Shown here: positions 44,765 to 53,921 of the stretch, in pieces | How the letters are laid out: each line of letters starts with the position of its first letter | How positions within the stretch are numbered: position 1 is the stretch's first letter | Assembly (NCBI RefSeq): GCF_003063245.1 | Contig: NZ_MUXE01000011.1 | Span: forward strand, 1-64,000 | Length of the DNA stretch: 64,000 bases | Reading direction: 5' to 3' | Source of the DNA: Arcobacter caeni | GTDB taxonomy: Bacteria > Campylobacterota > Campylobacteria > Campylobacterales > Arcobacteraceae | The notes under the pieces: model-generated | The model's database searches: none | What the model was told of the DNA's origin: nothing | Seen by the model: only the letters and a program-made list of their open reading frames with translations | Program-made: the position numbers and the translations under genes

Positions 44765-45076
44765 TTATTTATTTTGAGATTCTAATTCTTGTAATATATA
44801 GGCTTTAACTTTCATTATATCCTCAGTTGGATATTTATATTCAGCCTCACCTCTTGTTATTTTTACAAAAAAGTCTTTTGAACTTTTGTTATATCCAAAT
44901 TTTACATTGTCTAAGATTATTTCATTTTTGTCAGCAATATTCTCTGATCCTAATGCTTTTTTATATTTATCTTCTTGTATTACTTTATTCTTTTCGTCAA
45001 CATTAACAACTTTTTCAGTTTTCTCTGAATTATTAACTTTTGAATTTTCTATTTGTGCAATTCTACCAATTTCCAT
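44765..45076 (-). CDS. FlaG-like protein
   Basis: A 103-residue protein with a flexible polar N-terminus and a C-terminal FlaG-type domain (LDNVKFGYNKSSKDFFVKITRGE then YPTEDIMKVKAYIL, about 58-95). FlaG proteins affect filament length. First gene of a presumed flaG-fliY-motA-motB transcript: a strong SD (AAGGAGGA) and -10 lie just upstream. The call is by pattern and moderately certain. Confidence 0.6.
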   Translation of the reverse strand: MEIGRIAQIENSKVNNSEKTEKVVNVDEKNKVIQEDKYKKALGSENIADKNEIILDNVKFGYNKSSKDFFVKITRGEAEYKYPTEDIMKVKAYILQELESQNK

Positions 45077-45110
45077 AGTATCCTCCTTAAAAAAGTAACA
45101 ATTTTAAGTT

Positions 45111-45116
45111 ATTATA
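45111..45116 (-). promoter_or_regulatory. Internal promoter before the flaG-like gene
   Basis: Minus-strand TATAAT in TCTGCTATAATAAC, about 35 nt before the ATG, followed by SD AAGGAGGA. It would drive the flaG-like, fliY, motA and motB genes. Confidence 0.55.
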
Positions 45117-45154
45117 GCAGAATTAAATTAAATTATTTAAGTTTGCTTCTGAAA

Positions 45155-47149
45155 CTATAAAGATTCTAAATACTCGTCAAATCCTATTAATTTAAAATCT
45201 ATTAAAGAATCTAAATACGGTTGAAGCAAAAATTGCTTAGCACTTGAAATTTTCAAATCTTGTATTAGCTGAATAGCTGTTAAAAAATCTGCATCTGGAT
45301 CATTTAAGATAACTTTAATTAATGATATTTGAATAGAAGCATCATTATATCTTCCTGCTTCAAGTAATGCAGCAACCATTAAATACATACTATATTTATC
45401 TTCTAATTTATACTCTGATTGTAAATATTCAAGCGTTTTAATTGCTTCATCAGGTGAATTAAAATGTAAATCTCTTAAAGCTTTTGTTCTTAAATAAGAA
45501 GGTGTTTTTTTACCTGAGATATTCATATCAGCCTTTGAAAAAATACCTAATCCTTTTAAAATATCTACATAAAATCTTGTTATTATCAAAGATCCTTCTA
45601 AAAATTGATTATTCAAACTCAGAGGAATAGAATCTTGTAATCTTGAATAATAAGTGTAATCTGTCTCACCTTTTCTTCTTTGTACCATTTTTATTAGAAA
45701 TGTTAAAGGATCTTTAAAATGCTCATCAAGTAAAGTATGATCTTCATTTACTTTTCCACTTTTCATTGCTTTTAAGAAATCCAATGCTTTATAAAATATT
45801 GTATTCTCATACTCTAATGGCTTATCTACTGAAGTAAACTGAGGATTTATAAATAATTTATAAATTTCTTTTGAGAAATAATTATACAAACCATTATTAC
45901 TTTTTATGTTACCCTCAATATACTCTTTGTCTCTAATTTTGATATTTAATCTATCAGCTGTTATTAAATACATAATGGAATAAAGCTTATTCCCTGGATT
46001 TAATTTATATGCTCTTTCAAAATATTTAAAGGCATTATTAAAATCATTTATTTGAGCACATGATAATGCTAAATTATAAAAGATATATGATTTTGTATCT
46101 TTTGTTAACATTTTTTCTAATTCTACAACTCTAATAATTGGATCTTCTTTCACAATTTTTAGAAATTTAGCATTATATTCAACCATCTCCTCAAGATTAA
46201 GAATGCTCTCTTTTTGATTGTAAATAAAACCTTTTAAACTATCATAAATAATCTCTTGCGAATCTGAAAAAATAAATGGTGCAAAATAAAAAATAAAATC
46301 TATTTTTCTATTATCATCAAAATTTATAACTGAATTTAAGTATTGTTTTGATGTAAATTTATTTTGATTGAAAAAAATCTCCAAAGGCAATTCTGTATTT
46401 GCTTTAAAAGTATTTTTTCTTTCATTTATTAAATCTAATGTCTCTTTTAACTGTTCAATATTATTCATTTTAAGATTTGTAAAACTTGTAAACCATAAGA
46501 TTTTATCAATAGTGTTTGGATTTACATTTTGTTCTTTTGCTTTTTTTAGTAATAAATTTGCTTTTTCATAATCTTTTAATTTTATATAAATTAATGCTTT
46601 TTTTAAATCCATAGCATAATCCATAGTATTTAAAACCTCTAAAGCATTTTCATACTCTTTTAATATTATGTAGGTATCTGAAAGCATTCTTTTTGAGTGT
46701 TCAGATAAATTTTTATACTTTTTTGAAGTTTTAACAATCGTATCAAGATATTTATTATCTTTTGAAATTTGATATAAGTAATAACAAGCCGCCATATAAG
46801 GGTATGTATGAATATTTGCATTTTCTGGTTTTGCATAAACTTTATTCAAATATACTATTGCATTATCAACAGAACCTAATTTGTAATAGGCAATTCCCAT
46901 ATTTAAATATGATGGTACTTCTAATATTTTCGAAGTTTTTTCAAAAAGTTTAATAGCTTCTTCATATTCATTTTTACTCAAATGTAATACTGCTTTATTA
47001 AAATCAATTTGTAAAGATAAATTTTCTTGAGATTTTACTAGTCTTTCAAACTGAAATATTATTTCTGGTTGTGATTCGATTAAATCATCTGTAGCATATA
47101 AAATACTATTGAAAAATATTGCTAATAATATTTTATATACTAGTTTCAT
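45155..47149 (-). CDS. Exported TPR protein of the flagellar block (PflA-like?)
   Basis: A 664-residue protein with a signal peptide (MKLVYKILLAIFFNSILYA) and multiple TPR motifs, clearest at the start (DFNKAVLHLSKNEYEEAIKLFEK, LNMGIAYYKLGSVDNAIVYLNKVY) and at YNLALSCAQINDFNNAFKYFERAYKLNPGN. Exported TPR proteins of this kind in Campylobacter (PflA) build the periplasmic motor disk. Location just before the flaG/mot genes fits a motor scaffold. Homology to PflA is a guess. Confidence 0.72.
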   Translation of the reverse strand: MKLVYKILLAIFFNSILYATDDLIESQPEIIFQFERLVKSQENLSLQIDFNKAVLHLSKNEYEEAIKLFEKTSKILEVPSYLNMGIAYYKLGSVDNAIVYLNKVYAKPENANIHTYPYMAACYYLYQISKDNKYLDTIVKTSKKYKNLSEHSKRMLSDTYIILKEYENALEVLNTMDYAMDLKKALIYIKLKDYEKANLLLKKAKEQNVNPNTIDKILWFTSFTNLKMNNIEQLKETLDLINERKNTFKANTELPLEIFFNQNKFTSKQYLNSVINFDDNRKIDFIFYFAPFIFSDSQEIIYDSLKGFIYNQKESILNLEEMVEYNAKFLKIVKEDPIIRVVELEKMLTKDTKSYIFYNLALSCAQINDFNNAFKYFERAYKLNPGNKLYSIMYLITADRLNIKIRDKEYIEGNIKSNNGLYNYFSKEIYKLFINPQFTSVDKPLEYENTIFYKALDFLKAMKSGKVNEDHTLLDEHFKDPLTFLIKMVQRRKGETDYTYYSRLQDSIPLSLNNQFLEGSLIITRFYVDILKGLGIFSKADMNISGKKTPSYLRTKALRDLHFNSPDEAIKTLEYLQSEYKLEDKYSMYLMVAALLEAGRYNDASIQISLIKVILNDPDADFLTAIQLIQDLKISSAKQFLLQPYLDSLIDFKLIGFDEYLESL

Positions 47150-47163
47150 TGATTTACTAAAGC

Positions 47164-47493
47164 CTAAACCATTGCATTAACTTGAGCATAAAGCTCTTCG
47201 TTTCTTTTTTGGAATTCATCTAACTTATTTTTTAAATTAATATTTTCAATACGCAATTCTTGTAAATCATCTCTTGCAACTTGTAAATTTCCTTGGTTTG
47301 ATTTTAATGTATTAGAACTTATTTTTACTTGTTTTTCATATCTTTCAATTAGTGACTCAAACTTAGTAATCTCTTCTTGTAAAATATTTTTTTCTTCATT
47401 TACTTTCTTGTATAAAGATTTGTAAACATTTGCACTTGAAAAAAAGTAGAGTAATAAAACTCCAAGCACTACAATTAATAAAAAATTTTCCAA
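47164..47493 (-). CDS. Membrane-anchored coiled-coil protein
   Basis: A 109-residue protein with an N-terminal membrane helix (about 4-22) and a continuous coiled coil (about 28-105), rich in Glu, Lys, Asn and Leu heptads. No family recognised. It is 14 bp before the TPR gene and follows the hook gene terminator, so it may be the first gene of a small unit with the TPR protein; role unknown. Confidence 0.65.
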   Translation of the reverse strand: MENFLLIVVLGVLLLYFFSSANVYKSLYKKVNEEKNILQEEITKFESLIERYEKQVKISSNTLKSNQGNLQVARDDLQELRIENINLKNKLDEFQKRNEELYAQVNAMV

Positions 47494-47511
47494 ATTTATC
47501 CTATTTAAGTA

Positions 47512-47540
47512 TAAATAGAGTAGATTTTCTACTCTATTTA
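47512..47540 (-). terminator. Terminator after the large hook gene
   Basis: TAAATAGAGTAGA (47512-47524) pairs perfectly with TCTACTCTATTTA (47528-47540) around TTT, 5 bp past the hook gene stop. A 13-bp stem, without a strong T-tail; may give partial termination within the block. Confidence 0.7.
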
Positions 47541-47545
47541 AAAAA

Positions 47546-49639
47546 TTATCTTTTTAAACCAATCAAGGTAGTTAGAAGTTCATCCGCCGTAGTAATTGAT
47601 TTTGCATTAGCCTCAAAAGCTCTTTGAAATACCATTAAATTTACCAAACTCTCTGATAAATCTGCAGTACTTAATTCTAGCGTTTTTGATTTTATCTCTG
47701 CCGTTTTATTATTATTTATATTATATACAGGATCACCTGATTCATTTGTTTTTGCTAATAAATTATTCCCTATTGGATTTAATCCTCTATTATTATTAAA
47801 AACTGCAACGGCTACTTGCCCTATTGCAAATTCAGCGCCATCTTGTTTCATTGTAATCAATCCTGTACTATCTACAGAAAATTCTCCAAATGCTGAATCA
47901 GAAATCCCTAAAGTATCTAGTCTTAATTGTAAACTTCCTTTTGATGCTGTTTGGTCAACTTTATTTATTATTTCTATAAATTCAGCTCCTGCTCCTTTTC
48001 GTCCTGAGTAGTTTGCATTTACATCAAGAGGTTCAAATGTTCCAACAATTGTTGGATCACCTTTCATACTTCCAGTAAATTCAACATCATAATTTGAATC
48101 TAATGTATTTATTACTAAATTACCATTTACATTTCTAGCATTTACATATTTTGATAATGAAGGATCTATATTTATTCCAGCAACAATATCATCAATGCTA
48201 GCAACTGGAGTAATACTAATAGGTGCCATAACAGGAGGATTAGCACCATTATTTGGAACAGGAATATTTTTTCCTAACTCTTTATCATAAATATTTATTC
48301 CATACTCAAAAGTTGTTGTTGTTCCTATTTTTAAATCAGCAGCAGTATAAACATCTTGTTGTTTTCCTGTTATTAATTTACTTAAAGCTTCTTTTGATGT
48401 TGCTAATCCTGTTGTCCCTGAAACTGTTGATGCTTCTGCTTTTGTTTGGAAATTTCCTTGCAATGTTGTTCCGCTTGCAACTTCACCTATTTCTGAAATT
48501 CTAAATGCTTGTCCAGGTATCAAAGATTTTATTTGAATAATACCTTTTAGCACATCTGCATTTTTTGTAGAATTTGTATATGTCTCTGATAAACTCAAGT
48601 TATCTACATGTCCTGAATCTATTGCCATTGTTGCAACTAAACCTGGTATAGTAGAAATATTATCTGCTAGTGCTTTATATGTCGCTATTTTTCCTGCTAA
48701 TTTATCATATGCAGCATTTTGAGCCGGTGTTAATGCAATTGGAACAGCAACTGTTCCTGGGTCTACTAATCCATAATCTGTTATTTCTGATGCACTTAAT
48801 GAAGTGAACAATTCAGTTTTTAATGCTTGACTTGCTGTTGATACTATAAAGTTTTGAGATTTCTTCTCACCATTTATATAAGCATATATTTGGTCTCCAT
48901 CAGTTCCTATTATAGAATCTGTTCCTGATTTAAAGTTTATTTGTGAAATTTGAGCACTTGTAGTATCAAACAAACCATCTGGTTGATCTTTTAATTTTTG
49001 TAACCAACTCGTATAATCTTTTATTGCTTCTTCAATATCTGATATTTTTGCTGATTTTGTTTTTGCTCCATCTCCACTAAATACAGTTGTTGAATCAGAT
49101 TTTGCTGTTAGTGTATAATCAGTTGCTTTTGCTGTAACTGTTTCTACATAAGTATCATGTCTAATTATTTTTGAACCTAATAATTTTGTATAATCATTAG
49201 TAAAAACACTTGTATTTGGATTTGTACTTGTAACATCATTTTGACTATCAATTGCAGTCATCATCCAACCTTGTACTTCATTTCCAGCTGAATCTTGAAG
49301 GGTCCCATTATCACCCATTCTAAAGTTACCAGCTCGTGTATAAAAGGTTTCTGCTGTTCCTAAAGTATTTTTATTTATTACGGTAAAAAATCCATCCCCA
49401 TATAATGCCATATCATAATTTACACCTGTTAATTTTGTACCACCTTGTGTATACAATTTCTCTGCATCAAGTACCGTTGAACCTTTTCCGATTCTATCTT
49501 GGTATATTTGATCTGCAAACGAAATTCTTGAGGCTTTATACCCTATTGTATTTACATTGGCAATATTATTCGATTCATTATCTAAAGCTTTTTGTTGTGA
49601 CGCTAATCCTGAGATTCCTGTCCAAAGTGCTCCTATCAT
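47546..49639 (-). CDS. FlgE-like flagellar hook protein, long paralogue
   Basis: A 697-residue hook-type protein. I start it at the ATG at 49639 (MIGALWTGISGLASQQKALD) because AAAGGATC sits at the right distance; the longer frame would add 14 residues without SD. The N-terminal rod/hook motif ALDNESNNIANVNTIGYKAS, the FlgE D1 segment LYGDGFFTVINK and the C-terminal helix LVNLMVFQRAFEANAKSITT are intact. The middle is an expanded variable region. Probably a structural hook subunit. The adjacent gene is a second, 486-residue paralogue. Confidence 0.88.
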   Translation of the reverse strand: MIGALWTGISGLASQQKALDNESNNIANVNTIGYKASRISFADQIYQDRIGKGSTVLDAEKLYTQGGTKLTGVNYDMALYGDGFFTVINKNTLGTAETFYTRAGNFRMGDNGTLQDSAGNEVQGWMMTAIDSQNDVTSTNPNTSVFTNDYTKLLGSKIIRHDTYVETVTAKATDYTLTAKSDSTTVFSGDGAKTKSAKISDIEEAIKDYTSWLQKLKDQPDGLFDTTSAQISQINFKSGTDSIIGTDGDQIYAYINGEKKSQNFIVSTASQALKTELFTSLSASEITDYGLVDPGTVAVPIALTPAQNAAYDKLAGKIATYKALADNISTIPGLVATMAIDSGHVDNLSLSETYTNSTKNADVLKGIIQIKSLIPGQAFRISEIGEVASGTTLQGNFQTKAEASTVSGTTGLATSKEALSKLITGKQQDVYTAADLKIGTTTTFEYGINIYDKELGKNIPVPNNGANPPVMAPISITPVASIDDIVAGINIDPSLSKYVNARNVNGNLVINTLDSNYDVEFTGSMKGDPTIVGTFEPLDVNANYSGRKGAGAEFIEIINKVDQTASKGSLQLRLDTLGISDSAFGEFSVDSTGLITMKQDGAEFAIGQVAVAVFNNNRGLNPIGNNLLAKTNESGDPVYNINNNKTAEIKSKTLELSTADLSESLVNLMVFQRAFEANAKSITTADELLTTLIGLKR

Positions 49640-49716
49640 GACTGATCCTTTTATTATTAAGGTTATGAACTTAATGTTCATATATTAATTCTAAAAATAG
49701 AACTAATATAAAAACA

Positions 49717-51177
49717 CTATTTTTTTAATTCAATGGCTGTTTTTAGCATTTCATCAGAAGTAGTTATAGATTTAGAGTTTGCTTCAAAAGCTTTTTGATA
49801 TACAAGTAAATTTGTCAAACTATTTCCCAAATTTGATGTACTTAACTCCAATGAACTACTTACTAATTTATTTAATTTCCCTGCATAAAATGCTCTTCCT
49901 GACTCTGCAGTAGTTTGGTAAATATTATCACCTTGAGGATCAAGCCCTTGTTCATTTGTAAAATGTGCTGTTTGTAATTTTCCTACAATAAATTTATTAT
50001 CGCCATCTTTTAAAAAGATCACTCCATCATTTATTTCAATTGTACCAAAAGTATTTTTTGATAAATTTAAATTTGCCAATTTTAATTGGATTTCATTAAC
50101 AGATAAAGATTCTTGACCAACCAAAGATAAAGTACTTGTAATATCCAACAATTCAGCATTTGAAAACTCTAAAGCACTTTTTAAAGCCTCTCTTGAACTA
50201 TTAACCAATCCAATTCCTGAACCTAACTTAGCCTCTTGTAAATTTGTTGTTGATAAATAATTTTCATTTATCTGAGCATCTTTTATCAAAACTTCTTTTG
50301 CTGGAATTAAAGAATTAATAGTTAGCATTCCTGTTGTTGTATTAATAGATGAACTTAATCCTTTAATATCTGAAATTTTATCAGAGAGTTTTTTTAATGT
50401 TGTTTCAATATTTGTATCAAAAAACTGTATTACATCTTCATTATTTATTTTAATTTTAATAAAATCATTTTCACCAACTAATTGATTCATAGATGTTGAC
50501 ATATCTATATTTGTAATCTGTGAAGTTGAGGGTGATGGTATTGCTGTTGAAGTTGATGAATACAAATCAATCTTACTCTTATAATCAGCAATTAAAGCTT
50601 CTATATCTGCGATTTGCGCTGATTTTGTTTTATAACCCTCTCCACTAAGACCTTTATTAACTGCTGTTGTATTATAATTAGTTGCTCTTGCATTTATTGT
50701 TTGTAAAAAATTATCATTACTTATAGTTTTAGATACTACACTATTTGTAAGTGTTTCATCAAATTGAGTTTTTGCAGAATTTGATGAAACAACACTATTT
50801 GATTGAGGTGTTAATCCTAGAACTTTCATACCATTTTGACTTTGCAATAGACCATCTTCTGCCATATAAAAATTACCAGCTCGTGTATAAAAAGTTTCAT
50901 TAGTTTTTCTATCTGAAACCATAAAGTAACCTTTTCCCTCGATTGCAACATCATAAGTATTATTAGTTAATTTAAGATTTCCTTGGGTCATAACTTTACT
51001 AATACTATCAATATTAGTTCCCATTCCATATCCATACTGATACATCATATCTTCAAAACGAATATCATCAGCTTTGTGTCCAATTGTATTAACATTAGTA
51101 GAATTATTTGATTCAACATTTAACGCTTTTTCAAAAGCATTTAAACCTGAATATCCATTCCATAATGCGCTAATCAT
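49717..51177 (-). CDS. FlgE-like flagellar hook protein, short paralogue
   Basis: A 486-residue hook-family protein. MISALWNGYSGLNAFEKAL, NVESNNSTNVNTIGHKADD, AIEGKGYFMVSD and the end LTNLLVYQKAFEANSKSITT parallel the long paralogue, but the conserved NNIAN is NNSTN. The middle is much shorter. It follows flgD by 9 bp, the usual place of flgE. Which of the two is the main hook subunit is unclear; a minor hook or hook-cap variant is possible. Confidence 0.85.
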   Translation of the reverse strand: MISALWNGYSGLNAFEKALNVESNNSTNVNTIGHKADDIRFEDMMYQYGYGMGTNIDSISKVMTQGNLKLTNNTYDVAIEGKGYFMVSDRKTNETFYTRAGNFYMAEDGLLQSQNGMKVLGLTPQSNSVVSSNSAKTQFDETLTNSVVSKTISNDNFLQTINARATNYNTTAVNKGLSGEGYKTKSAQIADIEALIADYKSKIDLYSSTSTAIPSPSTSQITNIDMSTSMNQLVGENDFIKIKINNEDVIQFFDTNIETTLKKLSDKISDIKGLSSSINTTTGMLTINSLIPAKEVLIKDAQINENYLSTTNLQEAKLGSGIGLVNSSREALKSALEFSNAELLDITSTLSLVGQESLSVNEIQLKLANLNLSKNTFGTIEINDGVIFLKDGDNKFIVGKLQTAHFTNEQGLDPQGDNIYQTTAESGRAFYAGKLNKLVSSSLELSTSNLGNSLTNLLVYQKAFEANSKSITTSDEMLKTAIELKK

Positions 51178-51186
51178 ATTAAAACC

Positions 51187-51870
51187 TTAGAATATTTTAG
51201 TAATATTTGAAAATGGTAAATTAGTTAACTGGTCAGAATATACAGCGGCAGAAACTCCTGCTAAAGTATATTTATGATCAGTAACTATTTTATTATTTTC
51301 ATCCAATATTGTTAATTTACCATCACTTATAACTGGTTGACCAGGCTTTGATAAAACAATTTTATTTCCTGTTTTTAGACCTTTGTCATCAAGAATTTCT
51401 CCAGCAACATTATAATTAACTACTTGATTTTTTGTAGGATCTGTTGAATCAGGAACAATAACTCTATCTTCTAGATATAAAATTTGTTGAGCTTTTACTT
51501 GTATTACACCATCTACATTTTCAACTGATCTTACAGTATAAGCTTTACTAACTCCATCTGCTCCAGCATTTCCATCTTCAATATTTTTTCCAATTATTCC
51601 AGAAGCATTAGATAAAGATGATTGAGTAAAGGCTGTTTGCATTCCTTGCATAGCTTTTATCATTTGTTGATTTGTATCAATAGCTGACATTTGCATTTGA
51701 CTAGAAAGCATTTGAGCTGAATCCATTGGTTTTGTTGGATCTTGTAATTTTAATTGCTGAATCATTATTTTCAAGAAATCCTCATTAGTTAACTTATCAT
51801 TACTAATTGCCGTTGTATAGCTATTTCCATCAATACCAACACTTGAATTTACTTCTATATTACTAGCCAT
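51187..51870 (-). CDS. flgD: FlgD, hook-capping protein
   Basis: A 227-residue scaffold that caps the growing hook. N-terminal conserved region LTNEDFLKIMIQQLKLQDPTKPMDSAQMLSSQMQMSAI (about 27-64) is diagnostic; a C-terminal beta domain (TLAGVSAAVYSDQL) follows. SD GGAG precedes the ATG. It lies between fliN and the hook genes. Confidence 0.93.
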   Translation of the reverse strand: MASNIEVNSSVGIDGNSYTTAISNDKLTNEDFLKIMIQQLKLQDPTKPMDSAQMLSSQMQMSAIDTNQQMIKAMQGMQTAFTQSSLSNASGIIGKNIEDGNAGADGVSKAYTVRSVENVDGVIQVKAQQILYLEDRVIVPDSTDPTKNQVVNYNVAGEILDDKGLKTGNKIVLSKPGQPVISDGKLTILDENNKIVTDHKYTLAGVSAAVYSDQLTNLPFSNITKIF

Positions 51871-51879
51871 TTTAATCTC

Positions 51880-52167
51880 CTATATCATATGTTCTTCAAA
51901 GAAATATTGAACTACATTATCAGAATCCATTGCATCTTGAACTCTAACTGCTAACTTATCATCCATTACGATTATATCACCAGTTCCTATTATTCTTGTA
52001 TTTACATAAATTTCACCACCAGTTCCAGCAGCTTTATGTAAAGAAATAATATCACCATCACTTAATTTTAGAAATTCTGAAACTGTAATATTAGTACTTC
52101 CTAGCATTACATCTACAACTATTTCCGTATCAACTAATAAATCGTAATCTCTTTCACTAATTTCCAT
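51880..52167 (-). CDS. fliN: FliN, C-ring switch protein
   Basis: A 95-residue protein consisting of a single SpoA domain (LLVDTEIVVDVMLGSTNITVSEFLKLSDGDIISL; then YVNTRIIGTGDIIVMDDKLAVRVQ). It forms the base of the C-ring and binds FliH. Together with FliY upstream in the block there are two SpoA-domain switch proteins. It is preceded by its own -10 and is followed 9 bp later by flgD. Confidence 0.92.
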   Translation of the reverse strand: MEISERDYDLLVDTEIVVDVMLGSTNITVSEFLKLSDGDIISLHKAAGTGGEIYVNTRIIGTGDIIVMDDKLAVRVQDAMDSDNVVQYFFEEHMI

Positions 52168-52195
52168 TTAAATACTTTACTTGTTATTTTGATAA

Positions 52196-52201
52196 ATTAT
52201 A
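52196..52201 (-). promoter_or_regulatory. Internal promoter before fliN
   Basis: Minus-strand TATAAT in TATGATATAATTTATC, about 30 nt before the fliN ATG, in the 72-bp gap after fliH. The gap is unusual among genes that otherwise touch, which supports an internal start. Confidence 0.45.
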
Positions 52202-52239
52202 TCATAAAGTTATAATATTTAATGAATGATTTTATTTTA

Positions 52240-52899
52240 CTATATAATCAAATCCAAAGAATCTAACATTGTTGAAACTTTTGATTCAATATTTCCATCA
52301 AAATTCCCAAGATCACTAGCAATTACAACACCACCTGCTGTAACATTTGCATCACTTTTTAATTCAATAAAAGGCTCTAAATCCAACTGTCCTTTTAAAA
52401 TTTCATAATCTTTTGGGTTAAGATGAATTTGTACTTTTGATGCTGTTTTTATTTTGTCTAAAAGATGATTTATTGTCTGTTTCGCAATTTTTGATGAATT
52501 TTCCCCAACTTCTATGCTAATAATTTTTTGTGCAATTGAAATAGAAGTTTTTAATAACTTTGTTTCCATTTGAAAAGTTGCTTGTTCAAAAAATGCTGCA
52601 TAATGTTTTAAATCTCTTATTGCTTGAATAACCTGTGCATCTATATCTTTACCTTTGATTCCATCACTTTCAATACTATCAACTTTTTGTGATATTTCAT
52701 TTAATTTAGCAGTTAAATTTCTAACTTCAATTAGAACAGGATCCACTCGTCCATTTATTTCTCTATCATATAAAACTGAATTTGAATTTGTAACAAGATT
52801 ATTATCAACTGAAGAATTAATAAAATTGCCTAATTCATATTTTTCTACTTCTGTGTTTTTAGTTAAAATTTTTGCGCTAGAATATACATTATCAGCCAT
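52240..52899 (-). CDS. fliH: FliH, export ATPase regulator
   Basis: A 219-residue protein that holds FliI at the C-ring. Poorly conserved N-terminus, a central helical region with AAFFEQATFQMETKLLKTSISIAQKIISIEVGE (about 100-135), and a C-terminal FliH domain (VQIHLNPKDYEILKGQ, SDANVTAGGVVIAS). The start overlaps the fliG stop by one base (TAATG). Confidence 0.88.
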   Translation of the reverse strand: MADNVYSSAKILTKNTEVEKYELGNFINSSVDNNLVTNSNSVLYDREINGRVDPVLIEVRNLTAKLNEISQKVDSIESDGIKGKDIDAQVIQAIRDLKHYAAFFEQATFQMETKLLKTSISIAQKIISIEVGENSSKIAKQTINHLLDKIKTASKVQIHLNPKDYEILKGQLDLEPFIELKSDANVTAGGVVIASDLGNFDGNIESKVSTMLDSLDLII

Positions 52900-53906
52900 T
52901 AGTTATTCTCTCTATCAATGATTCCATCTTCTATCATTTTTTGCGTTACATCTAACATTTTTCTTTGAGCAGCCTCAATATCTTTAATTTTAACTTTATT
53001 TGACATCTCAAATTCTTCTTTAAATCTATCTCGTCCTCTTTGAGACATAGCAGATGTAACTTTTTCCATATCTTCTTCTGTTGCATTTTTCATTGCAATT
53101 ACAACATCACCTGTATCAACATTTTGTAAAATTCTCATCATATATTCAGCATCTAAATTTAATAAATCTTCAAATACAAACATATTTTCTTTTATTTTTG
53201 TAGCTAATGAAGTATCAATCCCATTAATATTTTTTAAAATATCTTGTGCTTTTGGACCTAACTTATTAAGCATATCAGCCACAACTTTTACTCCCCCAAC
53301 ATCTACAATTGAAGAAAATAAAGATTCTAGTTTTTTCTCGAGAACCAAAGATATTGTTCTTACTACATCAGGAGAAACATCTTTTATTGTAGCAATTTGA
53401 ATAGTTACTTTTACTCTTATTTCTTCATCTAATTGCATTAAAACTTCTGAGGATTTATTTGGATCCATGTGAGATAATATTACTGCAATTGTATGTGGAG
53501 ATTCATCTTTGATAAAATCACTTAATTGTTTTGGATTTATTCCATCTAAATATGAAAAAGCTTGTGATGCTAGTTTCATTCTAGATAATTTTGCTAATAC
53601 TTCATCTGCTTCATTTTTACCAAGTGATTTGTATAAAATTTCTCTTGCAAAATCATAACCACCAGAACTTATAAAACTTTTTGATCTTGTATATAAATGA
53701 AATTCTTCTAAAACAGCTAAAGAAACCTCTTTATTTATTGAAGTAATTTGTGTAATAGCAGTAGATATTGCCTCAACTGTATCTTTTTGAAGATGTTGAA
53801 ATATTTTTACTGTAGATTCTTCACCAATTAATACAAAAAATCTAGCGACTTTTTCCATCATTGACATTCCTCTTAGAATATCATTTTCTTTTGAACTTTC
53901 AGCCAT
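52899..53906 (-). CDS. fliG: FliG, motor switch protein
   Basis: A 335-residue rotor protein. The N-terminal domain (about 1-110) binds FliF; ARFFVLIGEESTVKIFQHL opens it; the middle EHPQ-like region is DESPHTIAVILSHMDPNKSSEVL; the C-terminal torque domain ends with MRILQNVDTGDVVIAMKNATEEDMEKVTSAMSQRGRDRFKEEFE. The conserved charged residues of the torque helix are present. Length normal. 15 bp after fliF. Confidence 0.96.
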   Translation of the reverse strand: MAESSKENDILRGMSMMEKVARFFVLIGEESTVKIFQHLQKDTVEAISTAITQITSINKEVSLAVLEEFHLYTRSKSFISSGGYDFAREILYKSLGKNEADEVLAKLSRMKLASQAFSYLDGINPKQLSDFIKDESPHTIAVILSHMDPNKSSEVLMQLDEEIRVKVTIQIATIKDVSPDVVRTISLVLEKKLESLFSSIVDVGGVKVVADMLNKLGPKAQDILKNINGIDTSLATKIKENMFVFEDLLNLDAEYMMRILQNVDTGDVVIAMKNATEEDMEKVTSAMSQRGRDRFKEEFEMSNKVKIKDIEAAQRKMLDVTQKMIEDGIIDRENN

Positions 53907-53921
53907 TGTTTAACACCTTTT

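Noticed and set aside
49640-49681. 14-residue N-terminal extension of the long hook protein
   Set aside because: The conserved hook N-terminus begins at MIGALWTGISGL with a good SD before it.
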